In this document: one piece after another, positions 1 to 7,366 of the stretch
How positions within the stretch are numbered: the first letter of the stretch is position 1
How the letters are laid out: each line of letters opens with the position of its first letter
NCBI GenBank assembly: GCA_012510695.1
Contig: JAAZHN010000138.1
Span: forward strand, 1-10,585
Length of the DNA stretch: 10,585 bases
Reading direction: 5' to 3'
From: Mollicutes bacterium
GTDB taxonomy: Bacteria > Bacillota_I > Bacilli_A > RF39 > UBA660
The notes under the pieces: model-generated
Database searches by the model: none
Seen by the model: the letters and a program-made list of their open reading frames with translations, nothing else
Told to the model about the DNA's origin: nothing
Position numbers and translations under genes: made by a program

Positions 1-1119
1 ATGAAATTTTCAATTAAAAAGAATTTATTACTAGAAAACTTATCTTATGTAATAAAAGCAATTTCACCAAAAAATATAATACCTGTATTAAATGGTATTA
101 AATTTGAATTAACAAAGAAAGGACTTGAATTAACTGCTAGTGATTCAGAAGTAATTGATCAAACATTAATACCAAAAAAAGATATTGAACATATAGAAAA
201 AGAAGGATTAGCTATTATTCAAAGTAAATACATTATTGATATAATTCGTAAAATGCCAGAAGATATTATTAATTTTGATTTAATCGATGATTTTAAAATA
301 ATGATTTATTCTGAAAAAAACAAATATGATCTTAATTGTTTAAATTTTAATGATTATCCTGCTATTACATTTGAAGAATCAGATAATCCTATTACAATAG
401 AAGGATTATTATTAAAAAATATAATCAACCAAACTGCTTTTGCAATATCAACTCAAGAATCAAGACCTTTATTAACAGGAGTTAATTTTAAGATTGATGG
501 GAATAACTTTGATTGTATAGTTACTGATTCATATAGATTAGCTAAAAAAACAATTAAATTAGACAGTATAGTTAATGAACCTATAAATATAGTGATACCT
601 GGTAGAAATTTAATTGAATTTGATAAAATAATAAGTGATTCAGATCCAGTCAATATGCATATATTTAATAATAAGATTATATTCAAATATAAAAATATAA
701 TATATAAATCAAATTTATTAAATGGAACATATCCTGATACTTCTAATTTAATACCAAGTGAATTTTCAATAATTATTAACACAAAACTAAATGAATTTTA
801 TGATTCAGTAGATCGTGCTTCACTTTTAACACAAAATAAAGATAAAAATACAGTAAAAATGATAACTAATAAAAATAGTTTAACTGTTACATCATTATCT
901 AGTGAATTAGGAAAAGTTGAAGAGTATTTAATTGTTGATAAAAACGAATCAGAAGACATCGATATTTCATTTAGTTCAAAATACATGTTAGAAGCTCTTA
1001 GATCATTTGAAGAAGATGATATATTAATATTATTAAATTCAGATGTTAAACCAATAATTATTAAAAGTGTTACAGATGAAACACTAATTCAACTAATATT
1101 GCCAATAAAAACTTATTAA
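1..1119 (+). CDS. dnaN: DNA polymerase III beta sliding clamp
   Basis: The 372-residue product is the ring-shaped processivity clamp that encircles DNA and tethers the replicative polymerase, repair enzymes and the clamp loader. Length fits the family (B. subtilis DnaN is 378 residues). The N-terminus MKFSIKK and the following IIPVLNGIKFELTKKGLELTA match the first clamp domain, NQTAFAISTQESRPLLTGVNF the start of the second, and the C-terminal QLILPIKTY is the near-invariant end of bacterial clamps. It starts on the first base of the window, so its ribosome binding site and promoter are not visible; dnaA presumably lies upstream, as in most Bacillota, but that is inference. A short terminator-like hairpin follows at once, so dnaN is probably the last gene of its transcript. 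DnaX downstream encodes the loader that places this clamp on DNA. Confidence 0.98.
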   Translation: MKFSIKKNLLLENLSYVIKAISPKNIIPVLNGIKFELTKKGLELTASDSEVIDQTLIPKKDIEHIEKEGLAIIQSKYIIDIIRKMPEDIINFDLIDDFKIMIYSEKNKYDLNCLNFNDYPAITFEESDNPITIEGLLLKNIINQTAFAISTQESRPLLTGVNFKIDGNNFDCIVTDSYRLAKKTIKLDSIVNEPINIVIPGRNLIEFDKIISDSDPVNMHIFNNKIIFKYKNIIYKSNLLNGTYPDTSNLIPSEFSIIINTKLNEFYDSVDRASLLTQNKDKNTVKMITNKNSLTVTSLSSELGKVEEYLIVDKNESEDIDISFSSKYMLEALRSFEEDDILILLNSDVKPIIIKSVTDETLIQLILPIKTY

Positions 1120-1143
1120 ACACATTAATTTGTGTTTTTTTTT
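1118..1143 (+). terminator. Probable rho-independent terminator after dnaN
   Basis: A 7-bp stem, AAACACA (1118-1124) pairing with TGTGTTT (1131-1137), with a six-base loop TTAATT, runs straight into a nine-base T tract ending at 1143. The left arm overlaps the dnaN stop codon. The stem has only two G-C pairs, so termination may be partial, but the T tract is strong and a separate promoter follows. Confidence 0.6.
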
Positions 1144-1160
1144 GCTTTTATTTTTCTCAA

Positions 1161-1190
1161 TCGACAAATTACGACAAATGTCGACAAAAT
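1161..1190 (+). repeat. Three tandem 10-bp-phased CGACAAA direct repeats
   Basis: Three copies of the decamer (T/A)CGACAAA(A/T)(T/G) lie head to tail at 1161-1170, 1171-1180 and 1181-1190, each with an intact CGACAAA core. The 10-bp period puts them on the same face of the helix. Copies two and three also create inverted symmetry: CGACA-AA-TGTCG at 1172-1183 and the palindrome TGTCGACA at 1179-1186. They end just upstream of the -10 region of the ComK-family gene, so an operator for a regulator of that gene is the natural reading. I do not recognise the site as that of a known regulator. Confidence 0.6.
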
Positions 1191-1192
1191 AT

Positions 1193-1203
1193 TATGATAT
1201 AAG
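1193..1203 (+). promoter_or_regulatory. Candidate sigma-A promoter of the ComK-family gene
   Basis: The stretch TATGATATAAG contains two overlapping -10 options: TATGAT (1193-1198), 16 bp after a possible -35 ACGACA (1171-1176) that lies inside the repeats, or TATAAG (1198-1203) with the extended TGA element. The same TATGATATAA core precedes the SRP RNA and dnaX genes, which supports it as the promoter form this genome uses. Start of transcription would be around 1205-1210, about 20 bases before the ATG. Confidence 0.5.
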
Positions 1204-1225
1204 GTAGCCGTTAGGGGGTGAAAGA

Positions 1226-1678
1226 ATGGAAGAATATGAAATAAATGAAGAAACACTTGCTGTAATTCCTTTAAAATCTGATAAGGCAAAAGTTTATGAA
1301 AATGATCGTGTATTTATAGTTAATAAATCAGCATTAAAAATAATGGACGATAGTTGTGAATTTTTTGGTAGTTCCTTAGAAGGAAGACAAAAAGGAACTT
1401 CTAAGTTAATTGGTGTTACACATAAAGCACCAGTTATAATAGAAGAAAGTAAAGAAATAATATTTTTTCCTACAATGTCACCAAGGATTGATAAGTGTTC
1501 TTGGATATCATTGAAGAATATTGAAAAAATAGTTAAAAAAAATGATAAAAATTATATATTATTTAAAAATAATACAATGATTGAATCAGATGTTTCTTAT
1601 GGAGTAATAAATAATCAAATATTAAGAGCCACAAGATTAGAATCAGTTTTAAGAAACCGTAAACTAAGTAATTTTTGA
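1226..1678 (+). CDS. comK: ComK-family competence transcription factor, short form
   Basis: The 150-residue protein aligns by eye with B. subtilis ComK, the activator of the DNA-uptake genes that binds AT-rich boxes. Shared blocks are EEYEINEETLAVIP (residues 2-15), DDSCEFFGSSLEGR (41-54) against DRSCRFFGSSYAGR, the THKAPVII block (65-72), FFPTMS (80-85) and KCSWIS (90-95) against QCGWIS. B. subtilis ComK has 192 residues; this one stops just after the region matching ENQVYRTAWL, so the tail that carries the FMLYP-type MecA contact for ClpCP degradation is missing. The stop is TGA and I see no frameshift that would restore a tail. The start has a strong ribosome binding site, AGGGGGTGA (1213-1221). 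It lies alone between dnaN and recF with its own promoter and phased repeats. Family membership is well supported; control of competence in this organism is inferred. Confidence 0.87.
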   Translation: MEEYEINEETLAVIPLKSDKAKVYENDRVFIVNKSALKIMDDSCEFFGSSLEGRQKGTSKLIGVTHKAPVIIEESKEIIFFPTMSPRIDKCSWISLKNIEKIVKKNDKNYILFKNNTMIESDVSYGVINNQILRATRLESVLRNRKLSNF

Positions 1679-1708
1679 TTAAAAAGCCTTTATTAAGTCA
1701 AAATAAAG

Positions 1709-1717
1709 TGTTATAAT
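1709..1717 (+). promoter_or_regulatory. Candidate promoter for the recF-gyrB-gyrA operon
   Basis: TGTTATAAT is a perfect -10 hexamer (1712-1717) with the extended TG element. No good -35 is visible (TTTATT at 1689-1694 is the nearest, with a 17-bp spacer). A second perfect TATAAT lies at 1738-1743 without TG or -35, inside the inverted repeat described separately. Transcription from the first would start near 1724, about 60 bases before recF. Confidence 0.55.
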
Positions 1718-1753
1718 ATTAATAGGTATAGGAGTACTATAATACCTATTAAT
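1718..1753 (+). repeat. Long inverted repeat over the recF transcription start
   Basis: The arms ATTAATAGGTAT (1718-1729) and ATACCTATTAAT (1742-1753) are perfect 12-base complements around a 12-base centre in which ATAG and CTAT can pair alternatively. The repeat begins one base after the -10 hexamer and is followed by the T-rich TTTATTTTA. It could be an operator palindrome covering the start point, a terminator for read-through from the upstream gene, or a leader hairpin; if transcription starts at about 1724 part of the left arm would be absent from the RNA, which favours an operator or read-through terminator. Confidence 0.6.
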
Positions 1754-1783
1754 TTTATTTTAGGGGATGTTAGGTGGTTAAAA

Positions 1784-2866
1784 ATGGAAATTGTAAAATT
1801 AAAGTTAGTAAATTTTCGTAATTTTTCTAAAATTAATTTAAAATTTTCTAAAGGCCTGAATTTAATTGTGGGAAATAATGGAAGTGGTAAGACAAATATT
1901 ATTGAAGCAATTAATATATTAGCCTTAACTAAAACCTTTAGGAACGTATATGAAAATGTATTAATTAAACATAATGAACAATCAACAACCATATGTGGAG
2001 AAGTTAAATCTAAAATAATAAATAAATATCAAATAGAAATAACTAAAGATGGTAAGAAAGCAAAAATTAATAATAACAACGTAGAAAGACTTAGTGATTA
2101 TATTTCTAAAATATTAGTAGTTACATTTAGTTCCAACGATTTAAAATTAATAAAAGATAGTCCAAGTACCAGAAGAAAAATAATCAATATTATTATTTCT
2201 CAATTGAATAATGATTATATAAAACATTTAAATGAGTATACAAAGTTAAATAAACAAAGAAATTCATTTTTAAAAGTTTTGTATACTAATAAGACGGTTT
2301 CACTAGAATATTTAGATATTTTAACTTCTAAATTAATTGACAGTGGAATTAAGGTTTATGAAGAGAGAAAGCGAATAATTGATTTAATTAATCAAAAAAT
2401 AGGTGATTATTATAAAAAAATCACCAATAATGATCAACTCAAAATAAATTATAAGTCAGATTATTCAAATAAAACTAAAGAACAGTTATTAAAAAATTAT
2501 CAAAAAAATTTAGAAAAAGAAATAATATTAGGAAAAACAATATTTGGTATTCATACAGATGACATAGAATTTTTCTTAGATAATAATAATATTAAAGATT
2601 TTGGATCAGAGGGCCAACAAAAAAATGCAATTATTTCCTTAAAATTATGTGAAATAGACTTAATTAAGGAATTAAAAAAGGAAGTTCCTATATTATTAAT
2701 TGATGATCTATATAGTGAATTAGATAAAAATAAAATAAAAAATATATTAAATAACTTAGATTTAACTATGCAAATATTTATAACAGTTACTGATTTAAAT
2801 AAAGTAAGCAAGAATCTTAGACAACAAGCTAATATATTAAGAGTAAGAGATGGAGAAGTGAAATAA
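1784..2866 (+). CDS. recF: DNA replication and repair protein RecF
   Basis: RecF is an SMC/ABC-like ATPase that, with RecO and RecR, loads RecA onto gapped DNA at stalled forks. The 360-residue product has the usual length. The N-terminus MEIVKLKLVNFRNF is typical, Walker A is GNNGSGKT at residues 30-37, the ABC-type signature is SEGQQKN at about 275-281, and Walker B is ILLIDDLYSELD at 303-314 with the acidic pair D307/D308. Start choice rests on AGGTGG about eight bases ahead of the ATG and on the canonical N-terminus. The stop codon TAA abuts the gyrB ATG with no gap, so gyrB is probably coupled to it. RecR, its partner, is encoded later in this window at 9970. Confidence 0.97.
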   Translation: MEIVKLKLVNFRNFSKINLKFSKGLNLIVGNNGSGKTNIIEAINILALTKTFRNVYENVLIKHNEQSTTICGEVKSKIINKYQIEITKDGKKAKINNNNVERLSDYISKILVVTFSSNDLKLIKDSPSTRRKIINIIISQLNNDYIKHLNEYTKLNKQRNSFLKVLYTNKTVSLEYLDILTSKLIDSGIKVYEERKRIIDLINQKIGDYYKKITNNDQLKINYKSDYSNKTKEQLLKNYQKNLEKEIILGKTIFGIHTDDIEFFLDNNNIKDFGSEGQQKNAIISLKLCEIDLIKELKKEVPILLIDDLYSELDKNKIKNILNNLDLTMQIFITVTDLNKVSKNLRQQANILRVRDGEVK

Positions 2867-4777
2867 ATGAGAGAATATAGCGATAGTGATATTCAAGTAT
2901 TAGAAGGATTAGAAGCCGTCAAAAAAAGACCAGGAATGTACATTGGTAGTACTGGAGAAAAAGGATTACATCATTTAGTCTGGGAAATTGTAGATAACGC
3001 AGTTGATGAAGCTCTAGCGGGCTTTTGTGATGATATAGAAGTTATTATTGAAAAGAATAATATCATTCAAGTTAGAGATGATGGTAGAGGTATTCCAACT
3101 GGTATAAATGAAAAGACAGGTTTATCAACTGTAGAAACAATTTTTACTGTTTTACATGCAGGTGGTAAATTTGGCGGAGAAGGATACAAAATATCTGGGG
3201 GTCTTCACGGTGTAGGTGCAAGCGTTGTTAATGCCTTATCTAGCTGGGTTGAAGTAAAAATATATCAAAATGGAAATGTTTACTATCAAAAATTTGAAAA
3301 TGGTGGTCATGCAACTGAAGATATTAAAATTATTGATAAATGTTCACCTGAAAGAACTGGAACTACAGTAAGATTTAAAGCAAATCCAGAAATTTTTCAA
3401 GAAACAACATCATATAACTATGATATATTAGCTAATAGATTACGAGAAATCGCTTTTTTAAATAAGGATTTAAGAATTATATTAGTAGATGAAAGAGAAG
3501 AAGAAAAAAGAAATCAATTCATCTATGAAGGTGGAATTGTTGAATATGTTCAATTATTAAATAAAAATAAAAAAGGAATTCATGATGATATTATTTATAT
3601 TGAAGGAACAGAAGATAATGTAATTATGGAAATTGCAATGCAATATAATGATACTTATAATTCTAGTGTCTACTCATTTGCAAACAATATTAATACTTAT
3701 GAAGGTGGCTCACACGAAGAAGGTGTAAAAAGAGCATTGACAAGAGTAATTAATAAATATGCAAAAACTGCTAAATTTATCAAAGATAATGATGATGGTT
3801 TATTAGGTGAAGATGTTAGAGAAGGTTTAACTATGATAATTTCTTGTAAACATCCAAACCCTCAATTTGAAGGACAAACTAAAACAAAATTAGGTAATGT
3901 AGAAGTAAGAAAAATATCTGATGACATTTTTTCTGAAGGATTAGAAAGATTCTTATTAGAAAATCCGGATCAAGCAAAAATAATTATTGAAAAATGTTTA
4001 ATTGCTTCTAGAGCGAGGGTAGCAGCCAAAAAAGCAAGGGAATTAACTATTAGAAAAGGCGGATTAGATTTAAGTAGCCAATTAGGAAAGTTAACTGATT
4101 GCATATCAAAAGACCCTACAAATACGGAAATGTTTATAGTCGAAGGAGACAGTGCTGCAGGTCCTGCAAAACAAGGAAGAGACTCTGAAACCCAAGCAGT
4201 AATGCCTATTAGAGGTAAAATATTAAATGTTGAAAAGTCTCGTCTAGATCGTGTTTTAGGAAATGAAGAAATAAGAAGTTTAATTTCAGCTTTTGGTACT
4301 GGAATAGGTGATGAATTTGATATAAATAAACTTAGATATAACAAAATAATAATTATGACCGATGCCGATGTAGATGGTTCCCATATTAGAACATTATTAT
4401 TAACATTCTTTTATAGGTATTTTAAACCATTAATTGAAAAAGGACACATTTATGCTGCTCAACCGCCTTTATACTGCATATCACATGGAAAAACAAAAAA
4501 ATATGTGATTAATGAAAAAGAAAGAGATGAATATTTATCAACTCTACCAGAAAATACTAAATATGATATTGGTAGAATGAAAGGTCTCGGTGAAATGGAC
4601 GCTATTGAACTTCGAGAAACCACAATGCATAAAGATACTAGACAATTAGTTAAAATTCACCTAGATGATGCAATTGCTGCTGATGAAACATTTCAAATAT
4701 TAATGGGTGAAGATGTTGAACCAAGAAGAAAATTTATAGAAGAAAACGCAATATACGTTAAAAACCTGGATGTTTAA
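2867..4777 (+). CDS. gyrB: DNA gyrase subunit B
   Basis: GyrB is the ATPase half of the A2B2 gyrase that introduces negative supercoils. The 636 residues match the Gram-positive length (without the E. coli insert). The GHKL ATPase region shows [14 protein letters not shown] (E40 catalytic base, N44 for magnesium), DDGRGIP at 71-77 and [15 protein letters not shown] for the ATP lid. The Toprim metal site has EGDSAAG (E426) and DADVDGSH (D499, D501, D503). The C-terminus [11 protein letters not shown] is canonical. A GGAG inside the end of recF (2852-2855) serves as ribosome binding site. I call gyrase and not topoisomerase IV (ParE) from the pairing with a GyrA whose C-terminal domain carries a GyrA box and from the recF-gyrB-gyrA order. 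Confidence 0.98.
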   Translation: MREYSDSDIQVLEGLEAVKKRPGMYIGSTGEKGLHHLVWEIVDNAVDEALAGFCDDIEVIIEKNNIIQVRDDGRGIPTGINEKTGLSTVETIFTVLHAGGKFGGEGYKISGGLHGVGASVVNALSSWVEVKIYQNGNVYYQKFENGGHATEDIKIIDKCSPERTGTTVRFKANPEIFQETTSYNYDILANRLREIAFLNKDLRIILVDEREEEKRNQFIYEGGIVEYVQLLNKNKKGIHDDIIYIEGTEDNVIMEIAMQYNDTYNSSVYSFANNINTYEGGSHEEGVKRALTRVINKYAKTAKFIKDNDDGLLGEDVREGLTMIISCKHPNPQFEGQTKTKLGNVEVRKISDDIFSEGLERFLLENPDQAKIIIEKCLIASRARVAAKKARELTIRKGGLDLSSQLGKLTDCISKDPTNTEMFIVEGDSAAGPAKQGRDSETQAVMPIRGKILNVEKSRLDRVLGNEEIRSLISAFGTGIGDEFDINKLRYNKIIIMTDADVDGSHIRTLLLTFFYRYFKPLIEKGHIYAAQPPLYCISHGKTKKYVINEKERDEYLSTLPENTKYDIGRMKGLGEMDAIELRETTMHKDTRQLVKIHLDDAIAADETFQILMGEDVEPRRKFIEENAIYVKNLDV

Positions 4778-4789
4778 GGGGGAAAGACA

Positions 4790-7264
4790 ATGAATAATGA
4801 AGAAAATATTATAATTCACGATTTAACAGAAGAAATGAAAACCTCATTTTTAGATTACTCAATGAGTGTAATTATTTCTCGTGCAATTCCAGATGTAAGG
4901 GATGGCTTAAAACCTGTTCATAGAAGAATTCTTTATACAATGTATGAAGAAGGAATGACTCCAGATAAAAAACATCAAAAAAGCGCAAATGCTGTTGGTG
5001 CAATCATGGGACATTATCATCCTCACGGTGATGCAGCCATTTATGATTCTATGGTTAGAATGGCACAAGATTTTACATATCGTCATACACTAGTTGATGG
5101 TCACGGTAACTTTGGATCTGTTGATGGTGATGGTGCAGCAGCCCATCGTTATACTGAAGCAAGGCTTTCAAAGATATCAATGGAGTTATTAAGAGATTTA
5201 AATAAGAATACGGTAGACTTTAAGGATAATTACGATGGACAAAGAAGAGAACCAGAAATATTACCAAGTAGATTTCCTAATATTTTAGTAAATGGAAATA
5301 TTGGTATTGCAGTTGGAATGGCAACAAATATTCCTCCACACAATTTAGGAGAAGTAATTGATGCATGTATCGCATATATTGATAACAGTGAGATAACAGT
5401 TGAGGAATTAATGCAATATATTAAAGGACCAGATTTTCCTACTGCAGGTTCAATTCTTGGTAACAGCGGAATTAAAAAAGCGTTTGAAACAGGAAAAGGA
5501 ACATTAACTATTCGTTCAAAAGTAGAAATTGAAGAAAAAAATGACAGATCAAGAATAATAGTTACTGAACTACCTTATCAAGTAAATAAACAATCACTGA
5601 TAAAAAGAATTGCTGAGTTAGTAAGAGATAAAATGATTGATGGAATATCAAATTTACATGATGAATCAGCTTTAGAAGGAATTAGAATTGTTATAGATGT
5701 AAAAAGAGATGCAAATGCAAATGTACTATTAAATAATTTATATAAGCAAACTCAATTACAAGTATCATACGGTATAAACATGTTAATGTTATCTCATGGC
5801 AGACCTCAAACTATGGGATTACTTGATATTTTTAACCATTATGTTGATTATCAAAAAACAGTTATTATAAGAAGAACAAAGTTTGATTTAGAAAGATCAT
5901 TAGCTCGTGAACATATATTAGAAGGACTAAAAATTGCTTTAGACAATATAGATGATGTAATTAAAACAATTAAAGAAGCAAAAAATGATGAAGAAGCAAC
6001 TAAAAAACTTATGGATAAGTTTTCATTATCAAATGAACAAACTCAAGCTATTTTAGAAATGAAGTTAAGAAGATTAACTGGATTAGAAAGAGGAAAAATA
6101 GAAGAGGAACTAGCAGAATTGTTAAAATTAATTGCAGATTTACAAGATATATTAGCTAATAATCAAAGAGTATTAGACATTATTAAAACTGAAATGACAG
6201 AAATTAAAAATAAGTATAAAGATCCTAGAAAAACAATTATTGACATGACTGCAATCGACTATATAGATGATGAGTCATTAATAGAAGAACAAAATAGCAT
6301 ATTAACAATAACTAAGAATGGATATATTAAAAGAATATCTACAGACACTTATAAAACTCAAAACCGAGGTGGAGTTGGAATTAAGGCTATGTCTATTAAT
6401 GAAGAAGATTTTGTGGAATTAATGCTAAATCTTTCAACACATGATTATATTATGTTCTTTACTAATAAAGGAAAAGTATACAGATTAAAAGGTTATGAAA
6501 TACCAGAATACAGTAGACAAGCAAAAGGTCTTCCAATAATTAATCTTTTACAAATTGATAAAGATGAAATGGTTAATTCAATAATTAAATATACTCCTGA
6601 TCAAGGTGACGAAAAATTAGTTTTTGTTACTAAAAATGGTTTAATAAAGAGAACAAGTGTAACAGAATTTGAAAATATTAGACAAACAGGAAAAATCTGT
6701 ATAACTCTTAAAGAAGAAGATGAACTAATATCAGTAAAATTGACAAATGATGACAGTTTAATAATTTTAGGATCTGATTCTGGTAGAATGGTAGTATTTG
6801 ATGAAAAAGAAGTAAGAACAATGGGTAGAACAGCTTCTGGAGTTAGAGGAATCAATCTAGACGGAGCAAATTGTATTGGTGCTGCAGTAGCTACACCAGA
6901 GGACAATATATTAATAGTTACTGAAAATGGATATGGAAAGAAAACAAAACTATCAGAATATAGACAAACTAAAAGAGGAAGTAAAGGTGTAAAAGCACTT
7001 AACACTACTGAAAAAACAGGAAAATTAATTGCATTTAGAGTTGTTGATGATGAACATGACTTAATGATAATAACGGATTCAGGTATGATGATAAGACTTC
7101 CAATCGAACAAATATCACAATTAGGCAGAGTTACGCAAGGAGTAAGACTTATTACTTTAAAAGAAGACCAAAAGGTGTCAACAGTTAGTATTATTGAACA
7201 AGAAGACGAAGAATCAGAAGAAAATCTTGATAACAACGAAGGATCAACTGAAAAAGAAGAATAA
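4790..7264 (+). CDS. gyrA: DNA gyrase subunit A
   Basis: GyrA cuts and reseals DNA and wraps it for supercoiling. In the 824 residues the breakage-reunion domain comes first, with DGLKPVHRRILY near residue 40 and the catalytic tyrosine Y121 in AAAHRYTEARLS; a coiled coil follows around 370-480, then a six-bladed beta-pinwheel from about 500. The GyrA box in blade one is QNRGGVG (524-530), with Val where a basic residue is usual; a second box-like QTKRGSKG is at 726-733. The quinolone region reads HPHGDAAIYDS (77-87), so the position of E. coli Ser83 is Ala82 while Asp86 is kept. The tail from about 800 is strongly acidic. Start has AAGGGGG (4776-4782) seven bases ahead, overlapping the gyrB stop. 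The 3' end is followed by a terminator-like palindrome. Confidence 0.98.
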   Translation: MNNEENIIIHDLTEEMKTSFLDYSMSVIISRAIPDVRDGLKPVHRRILYTMYEEGMTPDKKHQKSANAVGAIMGHYHPHGDAAIYDSMVRMAQDFTYRHTLVDGHGNFGSVDGDGAAAHRYTEARLSKISMELLRDLNKNTVDFKDNYDGQRREPEILPSRFPNILVNGNIGIAVGMATNIPPHNLGEVIDACIAYIDNSEITVEELMQYIKGPDFPTAGSILGNSGIKKAFETGKGTLTIRSKVEIEEKNDRSRIIVTELPYQVNKQSLIKRIAELVRDKMIDGISNLHDESALEGIRIVIDVKRDANANVLLNNLYKQTQLQVSYGINMLMLSHGRPQTMGLLDIFNHYVDYQKTVIIRRTKFDLERSLAREHILEGLKIALDNIDDVIKTIKEAKNDEEATKKLMDKFSLSNEQTQAILEMKLRRLTGLERGKIEEELAELLKLIADLQDILANNQRVLDIIKTEMTEIKNKYKDPRKTIIDMTAIDYIDDESLIEEQNSILTITKNGYIKRISTDTYKTQNRGGVGIKAMSINEEDFVELMLNLSTHDYIMFFTNKGKVYRLKGYEIPEYSRQAKGLPIINLLQIDKDEMVNSIIKYTPDQGDEKLVFVTKNGLIKRTSVTEFENIRQTGKICITLKEEDELISVKLTNDDSLIILGSDSGRMVVFDEKEVRTMGRTASGVRGINLDGANCIGAAVATPEDNILIVTENGYGKKTKLSEYRQTKRGSKGVKALNTTEKTGKLIAFRVVDDEHDLMIITDSGMMIRLPIEQISQLGRVTQGVRLITLKEDQKVSTVSIIEQEDEESEENLDNNEGSTEKEE

Positions 7265-7266
7265 AA

Positions 7267-7288
7267 TAATGTTACACGTGTAACATTA
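7267..7288. promoter_or_regulatory. parS: parS-like ParB binding site, copy 1
   Basis: A 22-bp perfect palindrome with core TGTTACACGTGTAACA at 7270-7285. The chromosomal parS consensus is TGTTNCACGTGAAACA, so this fits at 15 of 16 positions; the difference (T for A at position 12) makes the site fully symmetric. The identical 16-mer recurs at 7371-7386. ParB (Spo0J) loading here would place segregation machinery beside the origin-proximal gyr genes. Site identity is by sequence; binding is inferred. Confidence 0.82.
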
Positions 7289-7295
7289 AAACAAT

Positions 7296-7319
7296 AAATT
7301 ATTTCCCGGGAAATAATTT
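7296..7319. promoter_or_regulatory. Noc-binding site (NBS), copy 1
   Basis: A 24-bp perfect palindrome whose centre, 7301-7314, is ATTTCCCGGGAAAT, identical to the consensus of the B. subtilis nucleoid-occlusion protein Noc. Noc is a ParB-family CTPase that spreads from such sites, binds membrane and keeps FtsZ rings off the chromosome. Its centre lies 30 bp from that of the first parS-like site. The match is exact; presence of a noc gene in this genome is not shown here. Confidence 0.82.
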
Positions 7320-7332
7320 TTGTTTGTTTTTT
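7296..7332 (+). terminator. Probable terminator of the recF-gyrB-gyrA transcript, made from NBS copy 1
   Basis: As RNA the palindrome at 7296-7319 folds into a stem of about 10 bp with a four-base tip from the CCCGGG centre, followed by a U-rich run TTTTTGTTTGTTTTTT (7317-7332). This is the form of an intrinsic terminator and sits about 30 bases past the gyrA stop. The same DNA would therefore serve both as Noc box and as terminator. Confidence 0.6.
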
Positions 7333-7339
7333 GTTCATA

Positions 7340-7361
7340 TTTTATTTCCCGGGAAATAAAA
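7340..7361. promoter_or_regulatory. Noc-binding site (NBS), copy 2
   Basis: A second perfect palindrome (22 bp) with ATTTCCCGGGAAAT at 7344-7357, again identical to the Noc consensus. It is 43 bp centre to centre from copy 1 and 28 bp from the second parS-like site. Unlike copy 1 it has no T tract on either strand, so a terminator role does not explain it. Confidence 0.82.
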
Positions 7362-7366
7362 AGAAG

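Noticed and set aside
1120..1225. ComK box (AAAA-N5-TTTT) for autoregulation upstream of the ComK-family gene
   Set aside because: No clean paired box could be found in the gap, and in such AT-rich DNA partial matches are uninformative.
1372..1385. Palindrome TTCCTT-AG-AAGGAA inside the ComK-family gene
   Set aside because: It encodes the conserved S-L-E-G block, and its two-base centre is too tight for a hairpin; likely coding coincidence.
3970..4344. Minus-strand open frame of 124 codons inside gyrB
   Set aside because: It lies wholly over the conserved Toprim coding region; a shadow of the codon bias of gyrB.
6601..7338. Long open frame on the minus strand (245 codons) opposite the 3' end of gyrA, running into the palindrome cluster
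   Set aside because: It is antisense to a certain gene, its composition (very Ser/Ile/Phe/Val rich) mirrors the gyrA codons, and it has no recognisable domain or good ribosome binding site.
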